Source: Solanum dulcamara (lineage: Eukaryota; Streptophyta; Magnoliopsida; Solanales; Solanaceae). Taken from it: a stretch of 64,000 nt of DNA. This document shows positions 47,043 through 58,225 of the stretch, one piece after another. The notes beneath the pieces are model-generated. The model saw only the letters and a program-made list of their open reading frames with translations, ran no database searches and was not told the DNA's origin. The translations under genes and the position numbers were made by a program. The stretch is taken from positions 48,420,501-48,484,500 of the forward strand of contig NC_077240.1 of NCBI RefSeq assembly GCF_947179165.1, in the 5' to 3' direction. The number at the start of each line of letters is the position of its first letter. Position 1 is the stretch's first letter.

Positions 47043-48000
47043 TGATCCAATTTTGGTTAAATTGAAGAAGTCAGTTTATAAAAAATCCATTGAGGCTTTC
47101 TCCCTAATAGAAGATGGGGTATACATTACCAAGGTAGGTTGTGTATTCCAAATGTTGATGGAATAAGAAAGTTGATATTGAATGAGGCCCATAGTTCTCG
47201 ATATTCAATTCATCTGGGATCCACCAAGATGTATTGTGACTTGAGGGAAGTGTATTGGTGGAATAGCATGAAGAAGAACATAGCGGAGTTTGTGGCTAAG
47301 TGTCCTAATTGACAACAAGTGAAAGTTAAACATCAAAGGCTGGGAGGTCTAGCTCAAAAAATTGAAATTCCTACATGGAAGTGGGAAGATGTGAATATGG
47401 AATTTGTCACGGGTTTGCCTCGTACTAGAAGACAACATGATTCTATTTGGGTCATTGTGGATCGAATGACCAAATCGGCACATTTTCTACCGGTCAAAAC
47501 TTCTTATGGTGCCGAAGATTATGCTAAGTTGTACATTTGTGAACTTGTGAAACTTCATGGTGTTCCTTTGTAGATTATATCGGATAGAGGTACTCAATTT
47601 AGTTCATTTTTTTGGAAGTCATTTTAGAAAGGTCTTGGCACTAAAGTCAAGCTAAGTACCATTTTTTATCCTCAAACCAATACACAAGATGAGAGAATAA
47701 TTCAAACCTTGGAGGATATATTAAGGGCATATGTGATTGACCTTAGAGGAAGTTGAGATGACCATTTGCCATTGATTGAGTTCTCTTACAATAATAGTTA
47801 TCACTCTAGCATCCAAATAGCTCCTTTTGAAGTATTGTATGGAAGAAGATGTAGGTCTTTGGTGGGTGGTTTGAAGTATGTGAGATGGCGTTGATTGGTA
47901 CATATTTGGTAATGGATGCAATGGAGAGAGTAAGGCTTATAAGAGAAAGATTAAAAATGGTTCAAAGTCGTCAAAAGTCCTATTTGGACACTAGGAGGAG
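47043..48000 (+). pseudogene. B1 integrase core, interrupted
   Basis: The zinc-binding N-terminus reads HSSRYSIHLGSTKMYCDL and KCPN followed by TGA where the second Cys is expected (about 47311). The core opens at 47319: WVIVDRMTKSAHFLPVK (first Asp), a stop at 47572, IISDRGTQF (second Asp), a stop at about 47625, then [12 protein letters not shown] (Glu kept). Further stops at about 47755 and a frame change near 47870 lead into the C-terminal part. All three catalytic acids are readable but the protein is cut several times. Confidence 0.85.
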
Positions 48001-48448
48001 AGAGCTTGAATTTGATGTGGATGATATGGTGTATTTGAAGATTTCACCTATAAAAGGGGTAATGCAGTTTGGTAATATAGGGAAGTTGAGCCCTAGATAT
48101 ATAGGACCTTATAGGATATTGAAGCACATTGGCAAGGTAGCATATGAGTTAGACTTGCCATTTGAGTTGGCTTTGGTTCATCTGGTATTTCATGTGTCGA
48201 TGTTGAGGAAGTTTGTGAGTGATTCAAATTCTATTGTGCCAATAGAGAACATGATTATTGGAGAGAATTTAACTTATGAGGAGGTCTCGATTGAGATTTT
48301 AGACCGACAAGTGAAGAGGCTAAGAAATAAAGATGTTGCATCTGTCAAAGTGTTAAGGAGGAATCAACAAGAAGAGAGTGCTACATGGGAAGCGGAATCA
48401 GACATGATGAAGCGATATCCTTATCTCTTTCCTTTCACTCAAGCCTAA
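48001..48448 (+). pseudogene. B1 integrase C-terminus and chromodomain
   Basis: The open frame 47885-48448 (187 residues) reads DVDDMVYLKISPIKGVMQFG, LSPRYIGPYRILKHIGKVAY (GPY/F motif), FHVSMLRKFVSD, then the chromodomain-like end NLTYEEVSIEILDRQVKRLR, VKVLRRNQQEESATWEAESD and RYPYLFPFTQA to TAA. It is uninterrupted. The pattern with VKVLxRN and ATWE is the group of chromodomains lacking the first aromatic cage residue, as usual in Tekay/Del elements. Confidence 0.88.
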
Positions 48449-48684
48449 AGGACTAAGTTTCTCATGATCAAATTGATTAAACTTCTACGCTTCAGTTCCA
48501 TATGTCATTCATACGCATGCATGATTCATGAAAATGATTTCTCTCAAGGACTATATTTTATTTTAAGTATGCAGTTTACATGTTCTATGCATTTTTCAAG
48601 GTATCCTCATATTCATGTGGGTTTTTTAAATCCTTTTTCCATGCCTTTCCTATATTAGTTGAGTCTCATTCGAGGATGAATGTT

Positions 48685-48700
48685 TCCAAGGGGGAGATAT
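48685..48700 (+). promoter_or_regulatory. Polypurine tract of B1
   Basis: TCCAAGGGGGAGATAT immediately before the 3' LTR start, preceded by CGAGGATGAATGTT. Confidence 0.85.
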
Positions 48701-50679
48701 TGTAAAACCCCTCAAAATGCTCATAATTACCTTAAGAATGCCTTGGGAATAGGCCACTCATGTAAAGCGTTATCCTTAATCTTTTTGGAAAATCCAAGTT
48801 CGGAATATCGATCAGGAGGTCAAAACCTGTGGGGAAATGGTCTCGGTGGATTTTTAGGACCCATATATTGGAAGATAGATTTTCGAAGAAATCACAAAAC
48901 AGTAGGGTCTGCAATAGGTCCGCGACGCGGACCTGGAGAGTTTTCTGGCCAAGTTGAGTTTTTTTTAAGGGCATTTTAGACCTTTTCCAAATTATTAGTC
49001 AATGAACCTAGACGTTTTTAGGGCCTAATACAACTCTATAAATTCACCTAAACCCCAAATTATATTCATTCTTCTACACTTCATCTATCAAATATTTTTC
49101 TCTCTACAAAAAGGGCTCTCAAGGGTTTTCATTGAAGAATTCAAGTAATCTACTCAATTTCTCCATCAAACTCTCAAGTTCTTCAAATTATTTGGTGTTC
49201 TCACTTAAGGTATATGGTATTGATTTATGGATTCTTTCATCCATGAAGCCCAATAAGTTTCTCAAAGTTTTCTATCAAATTAAAGTATGGTATTTTATGA
49301 ATTTTATGATCTCTATTCCTATTGCATGAATTATGATTTATAGTATGATCATGAGTCTATTTTGATATAAATTGATGGTTATTGCATTGAATTGAAGAGT
49401 TTTCCATGAATTCTCCTATTTTGATCTCTAGGGTTCATATTGTAAATTATGAGTATTTCAATTATACTTCCAAAGGATATTATCTATATGAATTATGTAT
49501 GGGCTGATATAAAGTTTATGATAATGCATGTTTTTAAGTGAATTACATTATTTTGAAAGTCAATTGATTATGCAATTGAGTTTTCTCTAAGTTCAAGGTA
49601 TGAATTTCATGCAAGTTATGAAGTAATGTGACTTAGGGCCCTATGTGGTGACCTAAGGCCTACAATATGAATTATGCAAATATGATTATAATGATGAAAG
49701 GACAATTCTCACATTATAAGTATGTTATGAAAATGAGCTACTCTATAATTTCAAACCTATGATCATGACTATGATATATGAAATTATGATCTTATGTTAT
49801 GTATGTATTCCGTGGGATTTGACTTAGCACCGAGTGGACTTGAGGTGGGGGCCCTACCAAAAGCCTTAGTAGCAGCCTCATGTCCCATAAATTACATGCC
49901 ACTGTAGGTTGCCGCTATGGCCTTGCTAGTGGATCCACAAATAGCACATGTTCATGATCAGGAGTCTACCTGGCAAAGTAGCCTCCTCCTTCTCGATGTG
50001 GGTTTTATCGGATTCTATGTTATAGCCCGCATGGTCTTATTATCGGTTATGGTTTCTATACCACATATGTATGATCTCTTAAGTATGTTATAATTTTGAG
50101 TTTATGCTTTTAAATGCTTTGGTCAATATGATTTTCTCATGACTTTACTTATTCCATCTTATCATGTGTTTTACTTGACCTTTGCATTTCATGATTTACG
50201 TTGCATGTCACGCCTATATACTTAGTATATTTCAACATACTAATGCATACTTTTTTCCTACATTGTCTCATAATGTAGGGGTTGAGGTTGAAGATCCTAA
50301 TCATCCGTGTAACTAGTAGGCGTTCTCTATCCGACTGTGTCGTGGTGAGTCCTCATTGATCGGGGACAAATTTTCAAGTTGCTTACTATTTTCTTTTCTG
50401 AATACTTTTGTTTGCATTGTATATTGAGGGTGAGCTAGGGATATGTCTTATCTCCCCTCCCCTACTAAAGTTTAGAGGCATCTAGTTGGACATATGATTG
50501 AGTCTATGTTGTCATAAGACATTTTCAGATTTCTATTCATATTTTAGACTCTCTTATGATATTTTTGTTTTTATATTTTACCATATGTATGCTTATGATA
50601 TGTACAAGAGGCTTGGTTGGAGCCTCTTTAGGGTTTTAATTGCCGTGTTATGACTAGGCCCCTAGGTCGGGCCGTGATA
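48701..50679 (+). repeat. 3' LTR of B1
   Basis: A 1979-bp LTR starting TGTAAAACCCCTCAAAATGC and ending GGCCGTGATA. It is followed by the target duplication GTTAT at 50680-50684. A CG-rich 17-bp palindrome lies at 48917-48933 (GGTCCGCGACGCGGACC); the 5' LTR has a decayed version near 40279. Confidence 0.93.
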
Positions 50680-50684
50680 GTTAT

Positions 50685-51345
50685 GGATTCCTATGAATCA
50701 CTAAGTTAATGAGCAACTCTTAATATGTTTTATAAAGATGGATTGATAGGTAGTTACTATCTTTCCTTATAATAGTTACAATCATGTTTTTAAATGAATT
50801 CCATTGAGATATTGTCTAAGAACCAAGAAGACCTATAGGTGGGATCAGATCCGATAACGTAGCTAGTTACCCAAGAAAATCCTAGTAGAAATCTTAAGTC
50901 CCCAAACTACATTACCCCCGTAGGTTGCCTTCATGGCTTAGCTAGTGGATTCATATTTAGCGATTGAGTTAAAGTTGTTTCCCATGGAATCTACCTTGGC
51001 AAGTAGCCTCTCTATTCTCAAAGTGGGAGTAACATTGGAGTCCATGTTATAGCTCGCATAGACTTAAGATGTTGGTTAAAGGTCTTATCCCACATAAGTT
51101 GAAGGCCAGATAAGTTTTCATATCTTTTCAAATGCTTAAAGATCCATTCATGCGCATTATGATTGGTCATGCATCCTATGTCATACTGCTCATGTCCTAT
51201 TACTTATTCATGCATAACTCACATACTTAGTACCTTCTATGTACTAACACATATTTCGCCTATATGGTCTCATAATATAGGAGCAGACGAAGATCATCCT
51301 ATTTGTGGCTAGAGTTGCTTAGTCTTCAAAGAGTTGGTGAGTCCT
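50685..51345 (+). repeat. Family C LTR (copy C4), right segment
   Basis: Continues C4 after B1: GGATTCCTATGAATCACTAA, the GGTTGCCTTCATGGC and TTGGCAAGTAGCCTC landmarks, the module near 51230-51290 (CTTAGTACCTTCTATGTACT, CATAATATAGGAGC) and GGTGAGTCCT. It is cut at 51345; the last 250-300 bp expected of a family C LTR are missing. Confidence 0.82.
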
Positions 51346-52610
51346 TGTTGCAACCAAAGCACACACAAGTATAAGTGGTCTCACAAGTAATACAGTGGCT
51401 CTTTTCATAACCGGATTGTCGAACTCAAAGGAGTTTAATCAGGCTTGAGTAATATTTTCAATTAACTATATTGTTTGAGTTTGTTGCAAAGGGTTGATTT
51501 TAATTATAACAACTAATAAATTAGTAAAAATAATACTAAGAAATAACTCAGAAATTTAGTTTGTTGTGATCAAATGAATAAATAATTCGAGGGTTGTAAC
51601 ACTTGCAGATTTCAGGTCTAACATAGTTCACTTTGGCCTCTGATGGGTCTTTCAATTACTTATTTTACAGGGTTGATTTTACAATTATGGTCTCTTGACC
51701 TTTAATTTCCTACCTATGTTATTAACCTAACTACATCATTGAGCGGGGATAGGCATGAACCAACACAAATGCTTTAATCCTATCATCCTGTCTAGTAACT
51801 AAGCATGGTGTATAGGTATGTGTCATGGGCATCCTATACACGAATTATCCTAGGCAACTTTAGAACAAACATGCTCCTTATATTCTAGTATTTTATCTCC
51901 TTTCTATCTTTCGAATTTTGGCTAGATAACTAATTTATTTTAATGTTGACCAGGCAATAAAATAGTATAAATGAGAATATCAGAGCAATTATATGAAATA
52001 CACCATTTTCAATAAAAGAAAATTATATTAAAACATTTATCTTATGGATACAACTCTAGAACAAGGGATTTTAGATACTCATAATATTGAACAACATCCA
52101 AAACATAAGTAATGGCATGAAAAACTCACTCACAAATGAAAGAGAAGAAGAAGTAAACCCTAGTAAAGTTCTCCTTTCATCTTTCTTCGTCAAAACATGA
52201 AAATAAAAATTAAATATTTTAAAATAAAATACTAGACTATTTATAGCCTCAAAAAATGCAAAGTTTCAAACACTATAGTGAATTCAGCGACATGGAGATG
52301 TTTCTGCCCAGTGTAATTTTGTATTTTCTTCACTCGGTGAAATTCCTTCTATCTTCAACCAGGTACATGATGCAGACCTGGCACATACTCCACTATTAAG
52401 AAAAATAAATTCCAAGTGTTGGAATTAAATCCCTAAAGCCAAATGCGGACACATTTCCATACAGTGTATTTCCTTTACTTTTGTTCCCAACTTCATCTTC
52501 AAGCTCCACTTTCAATTCGAACATCTTTTACTGGTCTATTCTTCCTCATTAAGCTCTGAAAGTATCTAATGATGTTGGTTAGCTATAATCACACACAAGT
52601 ATTCTAAAAA
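51346..52610 (+). mobile_element. LTR-like sequence H
   Basis: Begins TGTTGCAACCAAAGCACACA exactly where C4 breaks. It reads like the start of a plant LTR (CACACAAGTATAAGTGG, CACAAGTAATACAGTGGCTC), followed by AT-rich non-coding DNA. The right end is not defined; no primer binding site or matching duplication was found. The element type is not known. Confidence 0.35.
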
Positions 52611-54583
52611 TAAACTAAACTATAGAAATTTGCTCTCAAACTCTACTATGAACATAATTTATTTTTGCTATTGGATGCATAAATGCACCCATGATCACCA
52701 CCCTACACTTATAGTTTTGTTCGTCCTCAAAAAAACTCCCAATCATACGCATACAATAACAAACACCATGTATGTAAAGCAGTCCTATAAAACCACATTG
52801 ATTTCACAAATAGTTTACTTTCATAGCATGTTGACTTTATTCAAGCAACCGACTAACCCAAAACAACCTAACCTCAAGAGTTGACTCTGCCATATAGCAA
52901 ACTCACATGAATTGCTAAATCAAAACACACTCAAGATTACCATTATTCTACTAAACAAGTGCCCTCACAAAGAAAGAATTACCCATGTACTCTCACAGTT
53001 ACATTCAATGCCAATAACAATGGGTATTAAGCAAAATTCACTCACTCTCTCAAAAGAAGTCACAAGTTACTCGAGATAAACCATAGGCTTTCCCTTAGTG
53101 TAATATGTAGCTCAATTAAGGTAGCTAAGAATTAAGAATTACTTAGGACTTTTTTGGGTTGTAATGTAGACTAGGGGATGGGTAGGTATTAACTCTGGCA
53201 TGCATAGTGACTAGGTTCCCAAGAGCTTTTAATACACTATATTTATTCATTCCATGCAACTTCTTCACAACCTCATTCTCACCACTTTATTCTTTCTCAA
53301 GCTTACCCTTTTTTCTTTTCAACTCAATTATCTGTGTCAGAAAATGTCTTCTTATTCTTATTATATCTTCTTTTCTTCACCACATTACAGACGCTTTATT
53401 TTCACACTCAAAATGTTTTTCTTCCCTAACACAAGATTTCATTCTTTTCTTGCATTTAGTAGCACAAGGTTGTGACCTCCCCATTTCTTCACTTATTCTT
53501 TCCTAAAGCGCTTGGGCTTTTAGGATCAAAATTACAGTTTAAGAAAAACATGGGAATAGGCTTTGAACGAGGCTACCAAAGAATTAAGTCAAAGGATCAA
53601 AGGGGATAACTATGGCTTTGCATCACGGTGGTTTTTACAATTAGTACTTTTGAACTGAGGTTACCAAAGAAATGCCTATGATTTGTTTTCTAAGTCTAAA
53701 CTTCCTTTGTTTTCGCTACACAAACATACTAGAAAAGTTCTAGCAATTAAGAGTAATAAGGAATACACAAAATCAACCTCTCACACACATGGCACGTGCT
53801 CAATTTAAGAATGACAACTCTTATGAAATTTCAACCCAATAATCACATAAATTCCAATTAAGCTTACATAGTCAAAGTCTAACAAAAGAGCAGTAGGTGT
53901 CTTAACTCAGTCAATGCTCTCTTTCATTACATGTTTTTCAACCTATTTATTTTCTATTTTTGTAATCCTGTGGTCTAGAAAAACAACTTACATACACATT
54001 ACCACAATGACCCAAAAGAAATAACACATCATATATATATTACATATTTTTTTGTATGGTTCCAAGGGACTATCCACAGCCAAAGAACTGAGAACAAATG
54101 TCGTGAAACCCAAAATAAAATATCTCCACCAGTTCAACTAAGATAAAAATAACTAAAACAGTTCCACAAAATAACACATACATTCAAAAGTAAACACTCA
54201 ATCCCCCACCCCACACTTAAAGAATTGACACTGCCCCCAGTATCACAAGATATAAATATCCAAAACAAGTGAGGTAGGAGAATTCCCTGTCTACTCATCC
54301 ATATCTCCTACAACAGCCAGATCATCAATACCCAATAGTGGGAACTCCTCAGCCTCAAAATCTGACTCAACATCTGAACCTGCCCATTTTTATCTATATG
54401 AGTAGGGACATCATCCTCAGTAGGCTCATAAAAATTGGGCCCTAGTCCTAGTACAGCTAGGACATGCTCATTAAGTAGTTATTGGTTCTTCACCTCACTT
54501 AGTTCCTCCATTATCGATGGGCGGCACCCTATGTAGTGCCGGAACATCTCAAGGCCAAACATACAGGCCGTGATTATGTCATC
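52611..54583. other. Unassigned non-coding stretch
   Basis: Nearly 2 kb of AT-rich sequence with only short random frames. CCCCCACCCCACACTTAAAG at 54203-54222 and the Ser/Asp-rich text after it may be the 3' end of the PF20167-type unit that follows on the minus strand. Confidence 0.4.
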
Positions 54584-55510
54584 TTACTTTGCGCACTCTA
54601 GTGATGTGAGGATTGGTCCATAAGAGGTGTTCAGCCCCTTTATCTTGGTCACATCATAAGCCTCAGAAGTGAGGGGGTACATATAATCATGTGGGTCCTC
54701 GGGTACCCTAGCCTTGTGGCATAGCTCAGTGATTAGGCCTCCAAAGGCATAGCCTCGGCTATGATGGACTCTTGACTTTTGAATAGTAGACTTTATCACA
54801 GCACCCACATTGATCTCTGCACCCTTCATAAGGGCATACTCCAAACAAACTCTATCCCTAGTCACTTCAGTGTAGTGTAAATCGGGGATAAGTATATGCA
54901 TCATAATTTTGACCCACACACGAGCTTTCTTGTTCAAATGGGCATATGGAAATGCGAGATGGTAGCCTTGGTGCCCATAAATGACCACTTAGTGGTTGAT
55001 TTGGGCCCAAATAAAGTGTGGCGGATATCTTGGTAGGGCAATTGGATATTTCTCTTTGTCAAGGTGGCAGGAGGAAACTCCGGAGTTCCCAATATCTCAT
55101 TGATGACCATAGGAGATAAAGAAACATCAACTCTCCGTACCATGATATAATGAGTATGAGTATCCGGTTGGTAGTTTGCATAGAATTACCTCACCACGTG
55201 CAAGTTGCACGGCTTTGGGTCAGCGAATAAAAAGCTCATATTGAGCTCCATTAGTCTCCTCATAATTTATGGGTACTCCTTGGTCAGGCTTTCATCCTCT
55301 GTAGTCATATTGGTAATATATCGAGACTTTGTATCCTTCTTGTACCAATTCTTGCCAGCTTGATACATCATCTTCAGCCCAAACCTACAAGTCTGTCATT
55401 GTGGCATGGAGGGTACAGGTAGAATGGAGGGAACACCTCTTTCCCTCTTTCTGCTACTAGTAGCTGGTTCTTTACCATGCCTTCAACTAGATGACATGAT
55501 TTCCTGCTCG
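54584..55510 (-). pseudogene. Putative plant transposon protein (PF20167 type), degenerate
   Basis: Minus-strand order: EVFPPFYLYPPCHNDRLVGL (near 55380-55440), FYANYQPDTHTHYIMVRRVD with a stop just before it, VSLSPMVINEILGTPEFPPA (about 55060-55140), an LFGPK-like segment, then after a frame change near 54960 the open stretch ARVWVKIMMHILIPDLHYTE, VTRDRVCLEYALMKGAEINV, GAVIKSTIQKS and GGLITELCHKARVPEDPHDY to 54584. This matches the domain known as putative plant transposon protein, whose members have an EFYANY motif, an INxxLGTP/GP motif and an HxSEVTRDRxxL motif. These occur repeatedly in Solanaceae genomes. Biochemical role unknown. Confidence 0.72.
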
Positions 55511-56135
55511 TGAGCCATAAAAGAAAAAACATATAAACGACTACAAGTATATTCAGAAACCTAAGGCCTATAACATAAACCATCAACTTCACACTTAAAC
55601 TTTATACTAGCATGCAATTTATATAAAGGTGCTCAGATTTCCCTCATTCGAACAATATATGCATACATGCGTTAACACAATTCTAGACTCCTTTCAATCA
55701 AGAGGGTTAACCCTCTACATTACAAAATTCAAGGTCTACACTTATTCCTTGTCCTAACATTCTCCAACTTATCTAGGATTTTACATACATATTTAAATGA
55801 TTTATCAACAACGAATAATCCTCAGTCAATACCCCAAAAAAAATCAAGTGTTCCTTCAATCGAAGAAATTGACAATAGAAGCTCATCCCACCTTGAAACT
55901 CACAAAGCAAACTATTTTATCACAATATAGCATGCATGATTACTCAAGACTTCACCACATATGATCAATAACAATAAAATTCATCCACTCCCCACAATAT
56001 CAAAACTAGGGTTTTAGTTCAAGAACTTTAACCCATGAACAATCTGCCACAACAATCAAGTTCTTAGCAAAATTATCATACCCTCAATAATTAAAATCTA
56101 AGAATAAAGAAAGAATCAATAATATGGAGGAAATA
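55511..56135. other. Unassigned stretch left of family A
   Basis: AT-rich, non-coding; on the minus strand it would be the leader of the PF20167-type pseudogene, with an AAAACCCTAGTTTTGATATT text near 56000. It ends at AAATA (56131-56135), the possible target site of the family A array. Confidence 0.45.
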
Positions 56136-56255
56136 TGTTATACCCCATACTTTTGTACCTTGGAAGATTCCTAAGTTATGTAAGCTTCTTAAGCTTTTAA
56201 GTTTCTTGAAAGGCTCTTAAGCTTCTTAGAAGTCACCATGTGAGCTGGATAATCC

Positions 56256-56265
56256 ATGACGTCAT
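56256..56265 (+). promoter_or_regulatory. Palindrome ATGACGTCAT in LTR A1
   Basis: A perfect CRE/C-box-type palindrome (core TGACGTCA), the kind bound by plant bZIP factors, about 440 bp before the AT run taken as TATA box. Identical at 59094-59103 (A2) and 63502-63511 (A3); degenerate in A0. Further cores CACGTG occur at 56538-56543, 63763-63768 and 63903-63908. Confidence 0.55.
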
Positions 56266-56703
56266 CAAATAACTCTAATGAAGGGAGAATGAGATACCCT
56301 ATAATAGAGAAGATTGGAAATAGGGTCGTAAGAATCTTGAAGAAGTTGGAGACCAAATAATAAGTCGTAGGACTCGACTTACTTACTTAAACTACCAACT
56401 TGGAAATCTTACATACTTAAGCTACTTGAGTACATACCAAGCTTACGTAGCAAGGATTACATAGGTTCATAAAGTAAGACGAGATTATGAACCCACGAGG
56501 GGGAAAGAAGGTGACACATGGAAGCATGAAAGAGTACCACGTGGCAACAGCAGGAGGTGCCACGGGGTAGCAGCTAGAGCAAGAGGGTGGGCCCCCACAT
56601 GCCACATGGAATCTCATGGTTGGAGGAGGTGGTGTGTTGGCCCAATAAGAGCTTGAAACATGTCACCACTTAGGGGTTGACACATGTCACCCCTAAAGTA
56701 GCC

Positions 56704-56716
56704 TATATATATATAT
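56704..56716 (+). promoter_or_regulatory. Candidate TATA box of LTR A1
   Basis: A 13-nt TA run after CCTAAAGTAGCC. Corresponding runs are 27 nt in A2 (59542-59568) and 11 nt in A3 (63952-63962) and A0 (2028-2038). The start site would lie about 30 nt downstream, so most of the LTR would be transcribed leader. Confidence 0.5.
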
Positions 56717-56842
56717 GTTTTATAACTTTTATGGTCATATTTATCCAAAAGAATTCATTCTTATACAAGGAAATTTCTAAAAAAAAAAAAAGAAACCTTA
56801 AGTTAGAGAGAAAGAGACCTACAGATTTTGGGAGAAAAAAAG

Positions 56843-56936
56843 GTAAGTTCTCTAATTTCATTTTATGAATTAATTATATTAGGTATACCATGAGGGTATA
56901 AAGGTGTTATTAATATAAATTTATCGTGTTTAGCAG
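56843..56936 (+). other. Candidate 94-nt intron in LTR A1 leader
   Basis: Donor AG|GTAAGT at 56842-56843 and acceptor TAGCAG ending at 56936. Same length, donor and acceptor as in A2 (59700-59793) and A0 (1809-1902). A second donor-like GGCAAG|GTAAGGC follows at about 57030. Confidence 0.45.
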
Positions 56937-58188
56937 GGCCAAGAGGATAACAAATAGCCACAAAATTTCAACTGCGCTAGGAGAACTTTCGAGGCGAGTT
57001 TTGGCAAGTTTTGGTGAGTTTCGGGCAAGGTAAGGCTTTCCCTTTCAAATCGGAATTTATGATATTGTTATGCAGTAAATAAATTTCTTAAATGAGGCTG
57101 GAAATGGAAAAATTGTATAAGGATGCTTGACGTTAGAAACAAACTAAATTGAAGTTGTTATAGTTAAATCGAAGTCGAGTAGTATGTTGTTATTGTGGTA
57201 TTGCGGCTGAAGCTGGGTTGATTGTGTGTTGTAGGGATGGAAAGTGTTATAAAAGGGGTGTGGGTACTTCTGGTTGCAGCTACATAACCCTCCGGTTTGT
57301 ATTGTTAAAGGTTTTACGAAATAAAGGTTAAAAACTCTATTTTGGTATCGTAATTGTGAGCTAGTTGTTTGAAGTTGTATTGAGAAATGTTGAGGCGATT
57401 TGATTATATATGTAGATGATGGTTGTTGTTGGTAATATGGATGCTAAGATTAGCAGTTGGATAGGGTAAGTTATAGGGGAGATGCTGCCCAATTTCCGAC
57501 AACCTGGGAACTAGTAATAAACTAATTGAGGGAAGTGGATAAGGAAACAATTTCTATGGATACTTGGTTGTGGAGTTGGAAAATGGAAAGTGAAAGGGTA
57601 TTAACCTTAGTATTTTTTTCAGGTTAAATAGGTTCAAAAGATGATGAGGCGAATGTGGTTAAGAGTAACCCATAAGAGGTATGTGAAGCTACCTTCTTTC
57701 TCTTGGCATATTTTTGGCATAAGTATGTAAAGCTACCCTTCTTATCTCGGCTCGCGCATATGTTCATTATGGAACGACCCTACAAGTTACGATAGACTCA
57801 TCGGCTTATACGATGTGTTGCCTTATGTTGTCTGTTGGTACGCTATAACTCAAACAGGAGGCAGATTTACTTATAGTTAGCAAGGGTACACATGAGTGTC
57901 CAGTTTAGAGCAGTTTTGTCCTCGGAATGTCTACAGACCATGTCTAGTAGAGTCTTGTTTATCGATGTGTGTTGCACCACATCTATAAATAGGAGGCTAC
58001 AGGACATTTAGGATGTTACCTTTCTTTCTTGTCTTAGATCGTGCGATAGAACTATCTATCAGGATAATCCCTCCCTAATAAATAGGATCAGGAGGCGTCA
58101 GCAAATGTGGTTATAGGTATATTCTCACTTTTCTTCAGGAATATATATGCATTGATATTGGGAGACCTGTGTGGCAGTAATATGATAT

Positions 58189-58190
<2 letters not shown>

Positions 58191-58222
<32 letters not shown>
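58191..58222. repeat. TA microsatellite
   Basis: A 32-nt TA run inside internal region 1; the corresponding run in internal region 2 (about 62657-62672) is about half as long. Confidence 0.95.

Positions 58223-58225
<3 letters not shown>

Larger units (their letters stand above)
40073..50679 (+). mobile_element. Ty3/gypsy chromovirus element B1 (Tekay/Del type), full length
   Basis: Complete plus-strand element: 5' LTR 40073-42040, primer binding site 42045-42056, gag, protease, RT, RNase H, integrase, chromodomain, polypurine tract, and 3' LTR 48701-50679. Target duplication GTTAT is perfect at 40068-40072 and 50680-50684. It is 10,607 bp because a 1622-bp internal segment is tandemly duplicated; without the extra 1636 bp it would be about 9.0 kb. 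Frames are longer than in C1, but stops, a frameshift in RT and lost catalytic residues in protease and RT make it non-autonomous. It sits inside the family C LTR C4, so it is younger than C4. Confidence 0.93.
56136..57906 (+). repeat. LTR A1 (internally deleted)
   Basis: Matches A2 from its start to about 57745 (TTCTTATCTCGG), then resumes at text equal to A2 near 62170 (CGCATATGTTCATTATGGAA). Near 57906 about 50 bp are missing, including the LTR end and most of the primer binding site; AGAGCAGTTTTGTCCTCGG follows. It starts with the 5' text directly after AAATA and no polypurine tract, so it is the true outer 5' LTR. Confidence 0.85.

Noticed and set aside
48464..48658. Frame after the B1 chromodomain as an envelope-like gene
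   Set aside because: Only 64 residues between the pol stop and the polypurine tract, no signal or membrane pattern of an envelope, and this element type has none.
53207..53506. Hydrophobic 99-residue plus-strand frame as a membrane protein
   Set aside because: The sequence is pyrimidine-rich low-complexity DNA, which yields Phe/Leu/Ser runs by chance, and two overlapping frames look alike. No conserved motif or plausible promoter.
56131..56135. AAATA as proven target duplication of the family A array
   Set aside because: The right end of the array is outside the window, so no matching copy can be seen.
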